From Desmodesmus armatus (taxonomy: Eukaryota > Chlorophyta > Chlorophyceae > Sphaeropleales > Scenedesmaceae): DNA of 64,000 nucleotides. This document shows, piece by piece, positions 1-11,716 of the stretch; position 1 is the stretch's first letter; each line of letters opens with the position of its first letter. The DNA lies in NCBI GenBank assembly GCA_007449985.2, contig VIIQ02000039.1, positions 310,001 through 374,000 of the forward strand. The letters run 5' to 3'. A model generated the notes under the pieces. The model saw nothing but the letters and a program-made list of their open reading frames with translations. It was not told the DNA's origin and ran no database searches. The translations under genes and the position numbers were made by a program.

Positions 1-1740
1 CAGCAGGAGCTGCTGGACAGATTCACACGGCAGCAGGGGCCAGGTGTGTTGGGGCAGGGTGAATGCAAGTGGTTCAGCAGGGGCGATGGCCCTGGGTGGG
101 ATGTCGGAAGGGGGGGGGTGCTGTGCAGCTGGGTGACTTTTGTTGTTGTGGGGGAGCTGTCAGACAGATTCACACGGCAGCAGGGGCGGGGGGAATGAGG
201 GTGGTTTGAGCAGGGACAGGTCATAAACCTGGCGTGCCACCCCTGGCAGGGGGGTGTTGAGCAGCTGGTTGATCTACATTCAAGAACTGCTGGGCAGACT
301 CACACCACAGCAAGGTGGTTTCAGGGTATATGCCAGTGATTCAGCAGGGGAGGTTGCAAAGGCCTAGGGTGGGAGGGGGGGTGCTGGGCAGCTGGTGAAT
401 CCCATTTTGAAGCTCCAGACATCAGGTGCACCTGGCCCCTGCTGCCATGGCAGCCTTTCCAGCAGCTCATGCGCAAAGCTGATATATCTTTGCCATGTTT
501 GATTTGAGTATGGTGAAAGAGAGATCAGCTTTGTGCGGGGCTGCTAGAAGGGTTGACATGGCAGCAGGGGCCAGGTGTGTCAAAGGCGCCTGCAGATGGT
601 TGGGCAGGGGAGGTGGCAAAAGGCCTGGGGTGGGGGGGGGGGGGGGGCTTGCACAGCTGTTGAATCCCATTCGGAAAGCTTCAGACATCAGGCGCACCTG
701 GCCCCTGCTGCCATGTCGGCCTTTCCAGCAGCTCATGCGCAGAGCTGATCTCACTTTTGGCATCTCAAACTCAAAGATGTCAAAGGAGAGATCAACTTTT
801 GCAGGAGCTGCTGGAAAGGCTGATATGGCAGCAGGGGCCAGGTGTGTCAAAGGTGCCTGCTACTGGTTGGGCAGGGGAGATGGGAAAATGCCTGGGGTGG
901 GAGGGGGGATGCTAGGCAGCTGGTGAATCCCATTGTAAAAGCTTCAGACATCAGGTGCACCTGGCCCATGCTGCCATGTCCGCCTTGACAGCAGCTCATG
1001 CGCAGAGCTGATCTCACTTTTGGCATCTCAAACTCAAAGATGTCAAAAGGGAGATAAATTTTGTGTGGGAGCTGCTGGAAAGGTTGACATGGCAGCAGGG
1101 GGCAGGTGTGTCAAAAATGTGCCTGCAGATGGTTGGGCAGGGGAGGTGGCAAAGACATGGGGTGGGAGGGGCGGGGGCTTGGACAGCTGGTTGGTCTTTT
1201 CTTTGAAGCTCCAGACATTAGGCGCACCTGCCTCTCCCCCCCCCCCCCCCGCTGCCTTGTCAGCCTTTGCAAAAGTCCTGCATACAGCTGATCTCACCAA
1301 TGTCATCTGCAAGCTGAAGCTATGTCAGCCTTTCCAGCAGCTCATGCACAAAGGTGACCTCTTGTGCGTCATTTCGTCATCTCGTCAAGATGACACACAT
1401 GAGGTCAGCTTTGTGCAGGAGCTGCTGGAAAGGCTGATATGGCAGCAGGGGGCAGGTGTGTTAAAGGCGCCTGCAACTGGTTGGGCAGGGGAGATGGCCT
1501 AGGGTGCGTGTGGGGGTGCTGGTCAGCTGTGAACCTCATTTTGTTTGCGTGAATTTCAATTTGAAAGCTCCAGGCATCAGGCGCACCTGGCCACTGCTGC
1601 CTTGTCAGCCTTTCCAGCAGCCTGCACAAACCTGATCTCCTGGTGAAGGGGAGATCAGCTTTGTTCAGCGGCTCCAGGAAAGGCTGATACGGCAGCAGGG
1701 GCCAGGTGCGCTGGATCCTTGGATCTCCCTTGGCTGGTTC
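1..1740. repeat. Tandem array of units that each contain a long inverted repeat (hairpin)
   Basis: The phrase GGCAGCAGGGGCCAGGTGTG recurs with small changes near 33, 561, 826, 1092, 1442 and 1692, giving units of about 265-350 bp. From about 426 onward each unit also carries the reverse complement of that phrase about 100-200 bp earlier (CACCTGGCCCCTGCTGCCAT near 431, 697, 958 and 1582). The two arms extend over about 45-60 bp through CCTTTCCAGCAGCTC. The five hairpins lie at roughly 426-580, 692-850, 953-1110, 1220-1462 and 1577-1712. Homopolymer runs of G (about 632-647) and C (about 1237-1250) sit between or inside units. I see no convincing coding exon; short ORFs here follow the repeat. 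The array precedes SEC62 and could lie in its 5' region. It could be a small-RNA source, an amplified inverted-repeat element or a plain minisatellite. Confidence 0.85.
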
Positions 1741-2166
1741 TCACACTCTGTGGCCTTGCTCCTCAAGTTGGTCTTCAGTTATGACACCAAAGAGGATGAT
1801 TCACTAGCCTGTATATGTCTACAGATCTCCTTCAATCTTTGCAGATCATACAGCAGCCCACCTGCCCACGTTACCGCCGCCACCGTGCCTCACAAAGGCC
1901 GCAGTGAAAAGGGCCAAATTGCAAAGCTGGCGATTGACCTTTCCAGCACCCCAGCTGGACCTTGCTTCCTACAGCTCAACCATCTGTACAGCTCCACCAT
2001 CTGTACTGCTCCACCTGTCTGCCCACCCCACTTTGGAAATACCTCCCCAAAGGTCGGGGCCCCTCATGCGCTAACGCTGCTACCGCCACCCTGACAGATA
2101 AGATAAGATAAGACAAGCCCTTACAGCTAAGATAAACCTGTCGCCTTCCACACCTGCCTTACACAG
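1741..2166. other. Unassigned sequence upstream of the first visible SEC62 exon
   Basis: No exon could be matched to the SEC62 N-terminus here. A 114-codon open frame at 1750-2094 has no recognisable motif. A short GATAA-type tandem (AGATAAGATAAGA) lies at 2098-2112. A pyrimidine-rich stretch ending in TTACACAG at 2159-2166 is a good 3' splice site for the next exon, so this stretch is probably intron. Confidence 0.4.
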
Positions 2167-2356
2167 ACCGCACCCAGGACGACCAGATTACGGAGCTGAT
2201 GACTAAGATCATGCAGGCCAAGCTGATGAGCCCAGCTGACAGGAAGTTCAAGAAGGCAAAGCCTGGCAAGAAGAAGCTGGTCAAGTGGCCTAAGACACTG
2301 GAGCATGCAGAGGTGGGTACATCAAGCGTGTGAGGTGAACCACAGTACGTAACAGC

Positions 2357-2413
<57 letters not shown>

Positions 2414-5144
2414 TGTTGCCTCATCAACGTGTGTGCTTCCCAAACGACCTGGCAATTTGGTGAAGGTTTGATATGAGCTGGGTACCTTGCAACAATGTAA
2501 GTATGTGGTACATGTGTAAATGTGCGCATGCAGGATGCGCTGGCGTGGAGTGAGGAGCTGTTCTATGTCTTCAACTATGACAAGCCTACAGGTGGGGTGG
2601 ACATCATGTCAACTTCATGCTTGCAGTGCTGTGATTCCTGTCTTGCTTGCCTTGCCTTGACTGCCTACCTGTTGCCTCAGCCTGGAGTTCCCTTGCATGC
2701 CGTTGCTGCATGTCTGTTGCAGACCTCGCGCGTAAGGTCCGTTGACAAACACCTGCAGCAAATGCCCTGTTCTGTTGGTTCCACTTGTGTTCACAGGAAG
2801 CTGCTTATGTATAGCACAGCTGTGGTTGAATACCCTGCTTGCATCTTGTCAGCGCTGTGGTGTGCTGTGCTGTGGTGTGATTTGTCCTGCAGGCGCCATG
2901 TTCTATGTTGGAGCTGTGCTGGTGGTGCTGGCTGTGCTGGGCTGCACGCTGTTCCCACTGGCGCCTTACTGGTTCAAGTGAGTTCACCTGGTGTCACTAC
3001 TAAGTCGTGCGTCATGATTTTGATGACTCATCATGGCATGATTATGACATGCACCATGCATTCCGTCATGAGGGATGGTGCATGTGCACTGTGATCCACG
3101 CCAGTCGATCGCTTTAGCGTGCAGCGCTAGCCAGGTTCACCTCGGTAGACAAGGGTGCACACAGCGCACTACACGGCCAAGTGCAGCTTGCATGATGCAG
3201 TTAGCGAGCTCTCTTTTCTCTCTTGCGTGGCAAACACAGCTAGCTGCTTTCGCTTGCCCTCGCCATTCCATATTGTGGCAGCGGTGGGATGGTGGAATTT
3301 CCTGCACCTTACAGTAGTTTCAGTAAGCAGGAGCAACACCCCCTTGATGCTCCCTACAAGACAACAAACGAAGGTCGAGTGCAGCAGCGCCATGACTTGC
3401 TGTGCTGCGGTGTGCTGTGCTTTGCTGTGCACTGCCTGCAGGCTAATTGTGCTGCGGCTGCTGTCGGGCCTGCTGTTTGTGATGCTGGGCACAATGCTCG
3501 TGCGCTACTTGGTCTGGCTCCCCGTGTGGTTGGCCACTGGGGCACACTTCTGGATACTGCCCAACTTGATGAGCGAGACGGTGAGCGAGAGTACCAAAAT
3601 ACGTGCACTGATCACAAAGACTGTGTGAGGGTATATGCAACGCGCTCGTTACAGCAAGGGAGGTCCTGGGACATCGGGATGGGTACAGGGTGGCAGTAGC
3701 TGACCCGCTGATGCAGCTGAGATGTGCGAGTACAAGGTCATGCACAGGTGCTTATACGCCAGTCTACAGGGCCTTGACGGTTCAGTTGCAGGCAGCTGCG
3801 TCAAGCCAGCAGACCGCTTGCTTCCTACATGGTTGCTGACATCACCTCAAGCTCGATTGATGCCCCTGCTGTAGCTGCTCAACAGTCATGACACCAAGGG
3901 ACAAGCAAGTCATGTACAAACCTACACGATGCGCAGTCACCGGACGCAGTTAACCTGCTGAAAGCACGTGTCTGCAGGATCGTCACAACGCACACTCCCA
4001 TAACAATGCATCCCTGTATTTCTTCACCCCATGTATCGCCCTGCAGCTGCCCCTACCAGAGCTTTGCAAGTCAGTCTGGGAGTAAAAGCTGGCGACCCCA
4101 TCGTCATACTAGCGCACTCACCAAACTAAATATTCCATTCCCCCCCCCCCCCCCCCACCCACCCACCCCCCACCCGACCCCCCTTGCAGCTGCCCCTCCC
4201 AGAGCTTGTCAAGCCAGTAATGGAGTACACGCCGCGCGACCCTAATGACAAGTTATGTTTTAATATTGTGGCTAGTAAATCACATGTGTGCACCTCCCGC
4301 CCTGCATGCGTTGTCCTGCAGCTACCCCTGCCAGAGCTGTTCAAGCCAGTTCTGGAGTACAAGCCGCGCGATCCCAACGACAAATCATCCTCCCTATGGG
4401 TCCGTGGTGCTGTGACTGCCGCACTGGCCGGCTGCTGCTGGGCGCTGCTGGTGTTGGGGCCTGATGCACAGACTGTGAAGGACACCTACCAGGACACACA
4501 GGACTCTGTCCTGAAGTACTTTGTGAGTACGAATGGCTCCGCTTCACAGTAGCTGGGGCATGAATGTGTGATGGAAGTGGCTGCTTGTGGCGTGTCTTGC
4601 CATAGAACACAGCCGGCCTGGGGTGTGGTGGTGTGTGTCTGAGAGCATGGCCGGCCTGCAGCACAGTCTGGGCTTGTTGTGCTGTCAGATAGCAATTTTC
4701 ATTGCTGCTGTGCACATCCGTGGCTCCGTCCTGCTCAGGGGGGTGGGGCGGGAAATGCGTTGCGCTGAATATAGTGTAAGCTGAGGCCACTACAACACAA
4801 AACTCCGGCCGGCACGTCCTGAGGTGTCTTACAAACAGCCTGGACGTCGCTGTCGTACAATATCGCTGATAGGTGCATTGCTGCTGGGTGTCGGGTGCTG
4901 CGGCTGTTTTGCGCAGGACATGGTCGATATGCAGCGAGGCCGTCTGTCCAACCAGACCAACACCACTGGCATCGACCCCCGCAGCAAGTTTGCAGGTGCA
5001 GGCCCTGGCAGCAAAGCAGGCAGTGGGGACAGCAGTGGTGAAACAGAAGAGGCGGAGGATGGCAGCAGTGGTCATGTGGAGGGAGGGGATGGCAGCAGTG
5101 ACGGCAGCAGTGGTGATGAGTCACCGCAGGAAGAGCAGGAGTGA
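2167..5144 (+). CDS. SEC62: SEC62-like ER protein-translocation subunit, 5' end missing
   Basis: Sec62 is a membrane partner of the Sec61 channel in post-translational import into the ER. Exons: 2167-2312, 2534-2591, 2893-2977, 3442-3580, 4322-4522 and 4917-5144; the phases are consistent and give about 284 codons before TGA. The basic N-terminal part (KAKPGKKKLVKWPK) is followed by two hydrophobic segments, MFYVGAVLVVLAVLG...TLFPLAPYW and the stretch encoded in exon 4. That stretch runs into HFWILPNL, which matches the HFWFLPNL signature of the family between and after the membrane spans. A third hydrophobic segment (about 4390-4450) and an acidic Ser/Gly/Glu-rich tail follow. Donors are GTGGGT, GTGGGG, GTGAGT, GTGAGC and GTGAGT. 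The start codon and N-terminal domain are not visible. Odd: exon 5 has two upstream partial copies with their own acceptors. TGTAA follows the stop by about 185 nt. Confidence 0.75.
2357..2411. repeat. (AC)n microsatellite in SEC62 intron
   Basis: About 27 uninterrupted AC dinucleotides lie inside the intron between the exons ending at 2312 and starting at 2534. Long His/Cys-Val reading frames across it are artefacts of the repeat. Confidence 0.97.
4041..4262 (+). repeat. Two partial upstream copies of SEC62 exon 5 with their 3' splice sites
   Basis: Copy 1 starts after CCCTGCAG at 4047 and reads LPLPELCKSVWE then a stop. Copy 2 starts after CCCTTGCAG at 4190 and reads LPLPELVKPVMEYTPRDPND. 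The functional exon at 4322 reads LPLPELFKPVLEYKPRDPND. Copy 2 is preceded by a very long C-rich pyrimidine tract (from 4139). The frame from copy 2 runs without a stop through the intervening 132 nt into the functional exon, so use of the 4190 acceptor would add 44 codons in frame. Confidence 0.85.
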
Positions 5145-5327
5145 AGCGGCAGCTGCAGCAGTGGTTTTTGCGAAGGCTCTTTGTGTTGGGGCTGCAGCAG
5201 CAGCTGTAGGGGAAAAGCAGAGATGAGTGCATAAGGGTGTGCATGTCTGTTACAGAACCAGTTGGGGCTTGACTGGCAAACCACCAGAGGGTGCAAGCAC
5301 TGTGTCCACTGCCCATGCACACTCAGT

Positions 5328-5385
5328 GTAAAGCTTGCTTGCTTTGGGACCATTTTTCATGTCACTTCGCAGCATGCAGTTGTAA
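5328..5385 (+). promoter_or_regulatory. Candidate poly(A) signals of SEC62 (TGTAA at 5328 and 5381)
   Basis: TGTAA is the usual chlorophyte polyadenylation signal. It occurs at 5328-5332 and 5381-5385, 184 and 237 nt after the SEC62 stop. The choice between the two is not resolved. Confidence 0.5.
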
Positions 5386-6344
5386 TCCATTCCCATGGGT
5401 CTTGCAGGTCTCGCACTGTTTGTCCCTGAAGTGCAGGGCCACCAGAGGATGCTGGAAGCACTGTACAGTTTGTTTATTCGGCATGCAAACAGAGTGTGAA
5501 GCTTGCTCAAGTGGAGGCAGTTCACAGTGGGTTCCTGTCTCTGTCACCAGTGCCAACAGTCACTCCTGCATGTGCTGACTCAAACCGTTGCGGATTGAAA
5601 TGGTGTGCCCTGCTCAATGCAACTGCCTGCATAAGAAACACTGTCATCGTCACTGACGATGACAGCAGAGTAGCACTCTGCTGATGACGCCATGCACATG
5701 CAGATGTGTGCACATCAGGGTCACTTTTGCAGCACCTAGGGTCAGTGCCTCAGCACAGAAAATGCCTAGAACTACAGAAGCAAGCTGCCACCAACAAAAC
5801 CAGTGCCTAGTAACTGCCGGACAACACACATCTGTCCATAGCTTCAGGACCACACTGCCACACACGGAGGTGTGGCGGCGGCTGTACATTATAAGTGTGA
5901 AACGCACAAACGCATGGACTCACAAATAAGGACTAAGCGCATCAAGAAATGCTGGCAGTCCAACACAAGTCCAAGACACCCTGGTGGACAGTGAAGCAAA
6001 GCCTCCCCAGCTAGTTGCCTCGAATCACAATCAATACACAGGAGTTGGCAACACTGCCCCAGCCAGTCGTAGTGCCTGCAAGTGAATGACTCGGGCCACT
6101 CAATCTGGGTCACCATAAGACCAATAGATATGGGCCGTCTTGCGTCTTGAAACATATCACACATGAGTTAGACAGGTGCAGCACACGGGAGGCTTCACCT
6201 CCTAGGACGGCTCCTATGGGTCCCACGCCTGCTGGTGATTGACCACTCACACATGGGCTATCTCACATTTAAATACTAGTAGATGAAGCACTACGCAGGG
6301 CAGGCGCAACGCAGCAGACGCCTGCTGCTCGTCACCGACAAGCT
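5386..6344. other. Intergenic, convergent gap between SEC62 (+) and F1 (-)
   Basis: No convincing exon is seen. The sequence around 5270-5350 is weakly repeated around 5438-5525 (CCACCAGAGG...AGCACTGT...AGTGTRAAGCTTGCT). At 6192-6215 there is an exact 24-bp copy of the last codons of F1. Confidence 0.6.
6192..6230 (-). repeat. Duplicate of the F1 C-terminal codons
   Basis: The sequence GCTTCACCTCCTAGGACGGC and the next four bases at 6192-6215 is identical to 6342-6365, which contains the F1 stop codon (TCA on plus at 6345) and encodes SRPRR. Similarity continues into a TGGGYCCCAYGCCTG block. It lies 150 bp beyond the F1 stop on the minus strand and would sit in its 3' untranslated region. 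Confidence 0.8.
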
Positions 6345-9300
6345 TCACCTCCTAGGACGGCTCCTGCTGCGAGACTTGTGTCCTGGGCCCCATGCCTGAA
6401 GTAGCCCAGGGCTCACACTGCGGCCTTTGTTCCCGCAAGGGCGGCCGCCTTTGTGATCTGCACCAGACGTCTGCAGCAGCCCCAGTTCAAACCTGCGCAA
6501 CCTCTCCATTTGTTTTAGCTTTTCCCTCTTTCCGCCTCTCTTTTTCTTACGCTTTGGCTTCAAGCCCTGGGCGGGCCGAGCTTCAGGGACTGCCATGCCG
6601 TGCTGCTGCCTGCCAAGCATTGCAGGGGGTACCCCTGGGCCCCTGCTGGGACTACCCCTACCCCTCCCTCCGGCGCTCCTGCTCCTGCTCCTGCAGCAGT
6701 CTCTGCCCCTGCTGTAGCCGCGGCTGCAGACCCTGCTCCTGCTTCTGCTCCTGCTGCTGCTCCTGCTGCTGCTCCTGCTGCTGCTCCTGCTGCAGCTCGT
6801 CCCCCTGCTGCGGCTACGACCCCTGCTCCTGCTCCTGCTCCTGCTGCTGCTGCCGCGAACCCTGCTCCTGCTGCGCCCCCTACCCCTGCTGTGGCTGCGG
6901 CCCCTGCTCCTGCTCCTGCTCCCGCTCCTGCCGCGGCCCCTGATAGGCTGGACTGGCCGCACCCCTGGACTCCTGCTGGGGTCTCTGCCTGCAGCACCAC
7001 CATGACCCCCATCTGACATACCCGACAGCTGAGCAGCCCTCAGCAGCCCTGAGAAATACTCAGGCCTAATGTAAATGCAGGGGAACTTGCAGCCGAGGTA
7101 CCACCCCAACTCAGGCCTCATGTTAATCAAGCAGCTGTGATTCCTGTAGTGTTGCTGCATCCCCAGGGGTAACGGAAGCTGTCTCTGCACTGTGGCCAGG
7201 TCGATGGTTCTTGCCTGCTGCACGGGTGCGTTACCAGCACCATTGTTCACCAGCAGCGCCAGCTGCTGCAGCCATATGTCTGTTTGGCCCTCCACGGTGG
7301 AAGCCCTGGCATAAAGGCTGTTACATGGGGTGGCTGGCCGCTGCCTGTTTGGCACTCGCTCCCGCTCCCTCTGCCGGCTGCCGCTGCGGCTGCGCGGGCT
7401 TTCCCGGCTGTGCCTGCGGCTACGGCTGTGGTCCCTGGCCACTGAAGGACCGAAGCTGCGAGCTGGAGGCCGGGGGCCGCCGTCTCCCCTCCCGGCAGGG
7501 CTGTAGCTGCGGCTGTGGCTGCGGCCCCTGCTCCTGCTGCGGGCCCTACCCCTGCTGCGATTGCGGCCCCTGCTCCTGCTCCTGCTTCTGCTGCCGACCC
7601 TGATAGGCTGGCCTGGCCGCACTCCTGGACTGCTGCTGCGGTCTCTGCCGGCACTGCCACCATCGCCCCCACCCGGCCGCTGTGCGCCCTTCAGCAGTGC
7701 TGAGTAGTACTCCTGCTTGATGAAAAGGTGAGGGGCCCTGCACCCCACATGCCACTCTAGCTCAGGTCGTTGAGTCACCAACCCCCTGAGGTTCCTGTAA
7801 AGACCCTGAACTACCGGAGGCATTGGCAGCAGCTTGTCTACTGTGACTACACTGATGACACCTGCTGGCAGCTGCGGTGCTTGACCCACACCACTCTCTA
7901 TCAGCAGCGCCAGCTGCTGCAGCCATACGACTGTTTGCCCCTCCGCTGTAAAGACGTTAACATAAGGGTCCTCTGGGGAGGCTGAGCGCTGCCTGTCGGT
8001 TGACCGCTCCCTCTGTCGGCCGCGGCCGCGACTGCAGCTGCAGCTGCGGCGGCCATCCGAAATGCGGCTGCAGCTGCGCCTGCGGCGACCATTCAAACGG
8101 CGGCCGCGGCTGCGGCTGCGACTGCAGCTGAGGCTGCAGCTGCGCATACGGCGGCCAGCACCGCTGCGGCTGCGGCTGTAGCCCCTGACCATGGAAGGGC
8201 TATGGGCTGGCGGCCGAGGGCTGTAGCCGCCCCTCCCCACAGGGCTGTACCTGCGGCCTCTGCTGCGTCTGTGGCTGCGGCCTCTGCTGCAGCTGCGCCC
8301 TGGGCTAGGACTGTAGTAGCGATTGCGGCTGTGGCTGCGGTTACGCCTTGGGGCGCGACTTGGACTGCAGCTGCTGCGCCTGCCGCAAGGACGTCCGCTG
8401 TCTCTATGCCGAGCAGGCTGGCCACTGCAGCTCCGTTTGTGCTGCATGCTGCTGCTGTAGACAGCCCGGCTGCCTCGGCTGTGGCTGCGGGTGCGGCTCC
8501 GGCTGCGCCTGCTGTCTGGAACGCGTCGGGGGCTGCCATATGCACTGTGAGGGTCTGGCACTCGAGGGTCGTGCTGCAGGCGAGCAGGGCTGCGCACATC
8601 AGCAGCAGTACCCGGAGTACTTCTGGGCGCGGTGTTCGGCGGGGTTGGATAAGACCCCACCACTTCAGCTGTATGGATGTGCTCCATGCTGCTGGTGTCG
8701 CCGCTGCTGTTGCCCTTGCTGGTCCTGCATGTGTGCTGCTGCTGTTGCTGTTGGTGCTGAGCTATAGGCGCTGGGCAGTGCTTCTGCTTTTGATGGTGGT
8801 GCTTCTGGTAGTGCTGCTGCTGCTGGTGCTGTTCTGCTTTTGTGTCTTCAAGGTGGCGCTGGTGTGGCAGCAAATGCTGCGCCACATCAGCTGCAGCAGT
8901 GTCACCTGCTGCAGCTGACACACTGTTGCCGTCAGCAGCAGCACCAGCAGTAGCAACAGCAGCTTGAGTGCCTGCCGCCTTGCTGTTTGATGATACTGCT
9001 GCTGATGCTGGTGGTGGTGCCGACGACGGTGGCCGCAGCAGGATAGGTGTGTGTCCTTGGTGGTGCTGCTGCTGCTGCTGTTGCCGGGGGTGGTGGTCGC
9101 GGTACTGCTGGTGCTGCAGGTGCCGATGCTGCTGCTGCGGCCCGCGCTGTTGCTGCTCCTGCTGTTGCACCAGCTGCTGCATGGGCGGCTTCTGCTCCTG
9201 CTTTTCCCCCTGCTGCTGTGGCTGTGGCTGCGGCTGCTCCTTCTGCTGCGTCTGCGCCTGGGGCTGCTTTTGCTGCTGCTCCTGCTGCTGTTCCTGCTGC

Positions 9301-11716
9301 TGCGCCTGCGGCTGCTCCTGTTGCTCCTGGCGCTGCTCCTCCTGCTGCAATTGCTTTTGCTCATCCTGCCGCACCTGCTGCTGCTCCTGCTGCTGCGCCT
9401 GCGCCTGCTCCTGTTGCTCCTGGCGCTGTTCTTGCTGCTGCAGATGCTTTGGCTCATCCTGCCACACCTGCTGCTGCTGCTGCTCCTGATGCTGCTGCTG
9501 CTGCTCCTGCTGCTGCTGCCCCTGCTGGGCCGTCGGCAGCGTTCCTGGAACCACTTCAGTCTGCTGCTGCTGCTGCGGCTGCTGGCCTGCCAGCTTGCCC
9601 TGCACGTATTGCTGCCAGGCTGCGGCAGCATCACTCAACAGCAGAGCGTACTGCCCAGCACTCAGCAGCTGCCAGGGCTGGTCGGGGGACTCTGGCCACT
9701 GTTGGGGGTTGAGCTCAACATGCTGCAGGACCTGCAGGTAACACGTGTGTGACAAGTGTGTGTTAAGTCAACAAGCACTGGCTTCAGTTCAACCCAAACC
9801 CTGTCACCAGGGAATGTAAACATGCGGAGCAGAAAAGGGTCAAAGGGTCATCATTTGGCTAGAAGATCCCTATATGCAGCTGAACCTAAGGGACGATCAA
9901 AGCATAAAAGACAAGTAAAGGTTACTGCGGGACGCCAGACTGGCATTGCACCACCCCAACCGACCGGCATTACAGTCATAGTGATGATCCACATGACCAC
10001 GTATGTGTACAGCAGCTAGCAGCCTCTCACCCACCTGCTTACTCGTCCAATCAGGCGGGGGCAGCTCATGCAGCATGCTGACAAAGGATTCCAGCCCAAC
10101 AGGACCACCAACACCCTGCAGCATGAACAAGCGCAGCGCAGATGTTGATGGGACATGCCCCCAACCTTGCCTCTGGATACTCCTGCAAGGATCCTTATAG
10201 TGTGTCAGACCAGACGCTCTTGGTGCAAATACGCAGCCAAGCTGCTACAGCCGATGCACAGCATCAACCTTCAAAGGATCAAAAGAGGGGCCAAGGTGCA
10301 AGCAGAGAGCAAACAGCACTGCTGCATGCCTTGACTCTTGTGTGGCTGGCAGTTCAACCAGCCAGCCAGCTAGCCTGTCAGCCTCCTACCTGCTCGTAAG
10401 TGTGGATGGCCTCTTGCAGCTGCGATGCCACTTTGAGCCGCCAGGCCATGTGTGCAACGTCAAACACCTGCAGCTGACGCAGCCTGCCAGCCAGCTGAAG
10501 AGCCGCCACCTCACAGCACAGGCACTGCAGAAGCAGCAGGGATTTACGAGACAACGAAGGTAAGATGCGTCCCTGTCTTTAGGGCCAATGCATACAAACA
10601 GCTGCACTGAGCTTCTGTACACCGACCACCTCGTAAACGGCACGTGCAAGTCTGCACAGCTGTTGCAGGTCATAAATACAAATAGTTAATGTTACTGTTA
10701 CATGGTTCAGGCCGTGCCTGAACACCCCGTAGGGAGCCAACGAGGCTCATGGGGCATCAGTGTTACAGAATGCATCAGAGTGTGGGTGTGCTTCAGCTGC
10801 GCAAAGCACAAAAGCACCTCCAAGTGCTGCTGCATGGCACGGCCTCCAAGGCTACTGCTTCCTGGGGGTGTGTGAGGCACGCCAACTTCCAACCCTACCC
10901 CTTCACCCCCTCACCTCCTGGTCTTGGACCTCGGCCAGCAGCCCCTCCTTCACTGCTCCTGCGCGCACCCTGTCACCCCCCACCAGCACCACTGTCGCGT
11001 CTGCAGGGTCAACGCCAGGCGCTGCCAGCACAGCCGACACCTGACGAAGCCGCCAGGGAATGGCCGCTGCCATGGCGGTGGCATGTGCGCTGCTGTATGC
11101 TTGCTGTGCTGAACCTGATGCTTCCTGCAGGTCTGTACTGCTGACTAGTACAAACAAGCCGTGCAGCAGCGGCAGCTGGATGTTCAGGGTTTTGTGCACC
11201 CACTGCTGAACCCTGATGAAGTGCAGCAAGTCCGATTGGGGCAGCTGAATGGTGCTGAGGTTGGTGGGTGTGGGCAGCAACAGCTCCTGCATCAGGGCAG
11301 TGATAACATTCATCAAAAGTCGGTGTTGTCCGCTTCTTTACGCGAAACCATCAAGCAGCACTGCTGATGACAAGCTGCAATAATGCTGGGTGCACAGCAC
11401 CACCATCACCCGATGATGCAATATGGCATTGCTAGCAGGCCCTCACAGGTTGCTTGGGTTGATAGGGCCAGCAGGAGCACACGAAGCTGGCAATGGTAAA
11501 GCAAGCATGATGTATCATGACTTTCACCCTATGCCTAGTCAATGCTGGTCAACGATCTGACGTGTTCAGAAGGCCTGCACTGCTTACCATAGACATGGTT
11601 TGTTGTGCCAGCACATTGCCCAGCAGCGACTTTCGTGATGGGTCTTCGTTACTGTTGTTGCATTGTGCCCCAGCTGCCCCTGATGCTGATGCCTGATCTG
11701 GAGCTACAGGAGACAT
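6345..11716 (-). CDS. F1: RS-domain, Gln-rich protein of the clustered family (about 1367 aa)
   Basis: Unrecognised family. Exons on the minus strand: 11716-11588, 11286-10915, 10524-10390, 10115-10035 and 9731-6345, all joined in phase 0. Exon 1 (43 codons from ATG) ends in SLLGNVLAQQ. Exon 2 is block A (ELLLPTPTN, IPWRLRQV, DPADATVVLVGGDRVRAGAV). Exon 3 is block B (CLCCEVA ... AWRL), exon 4 is short (27 codons, LPPPDW). Exon 5 opens with block D (LQHVELNP ... AAAAWQQYVQ), then Gln-rich sequence to about residue 540. It continues with RS-dipeptide regions enclosing two related helical modules at about residues 827-920 and 1044-1142 (each with WLQQLALL, LPxP and RPELxWxxGC). The protein ends in basic RS sequence. 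SR-like composition suggests a nuclear RNA-linked role; this is inference. Plus-strand Cys- and Leu-rich frames opposite exon 5 are shadows of the CAG repeats. Confidence 0.78.

Noticed and set aside
2159..2529. Val/Cys- and His/Thr-rich minus-strand ORFs near 2.3 kb
   Set aside because: They are translations of the (AC)n microsatellite.
8968..9752. Long plus-strand Cys-, Ala- and Leu-rich frames opposite F1 exon 5
   Set aside because: All three plus frames stay open because the minus strand is a Gln codon repeat; the residues are only the other readings of CTG/CTC/TGC. F1 has conserved blocks and splice sites, these do not.
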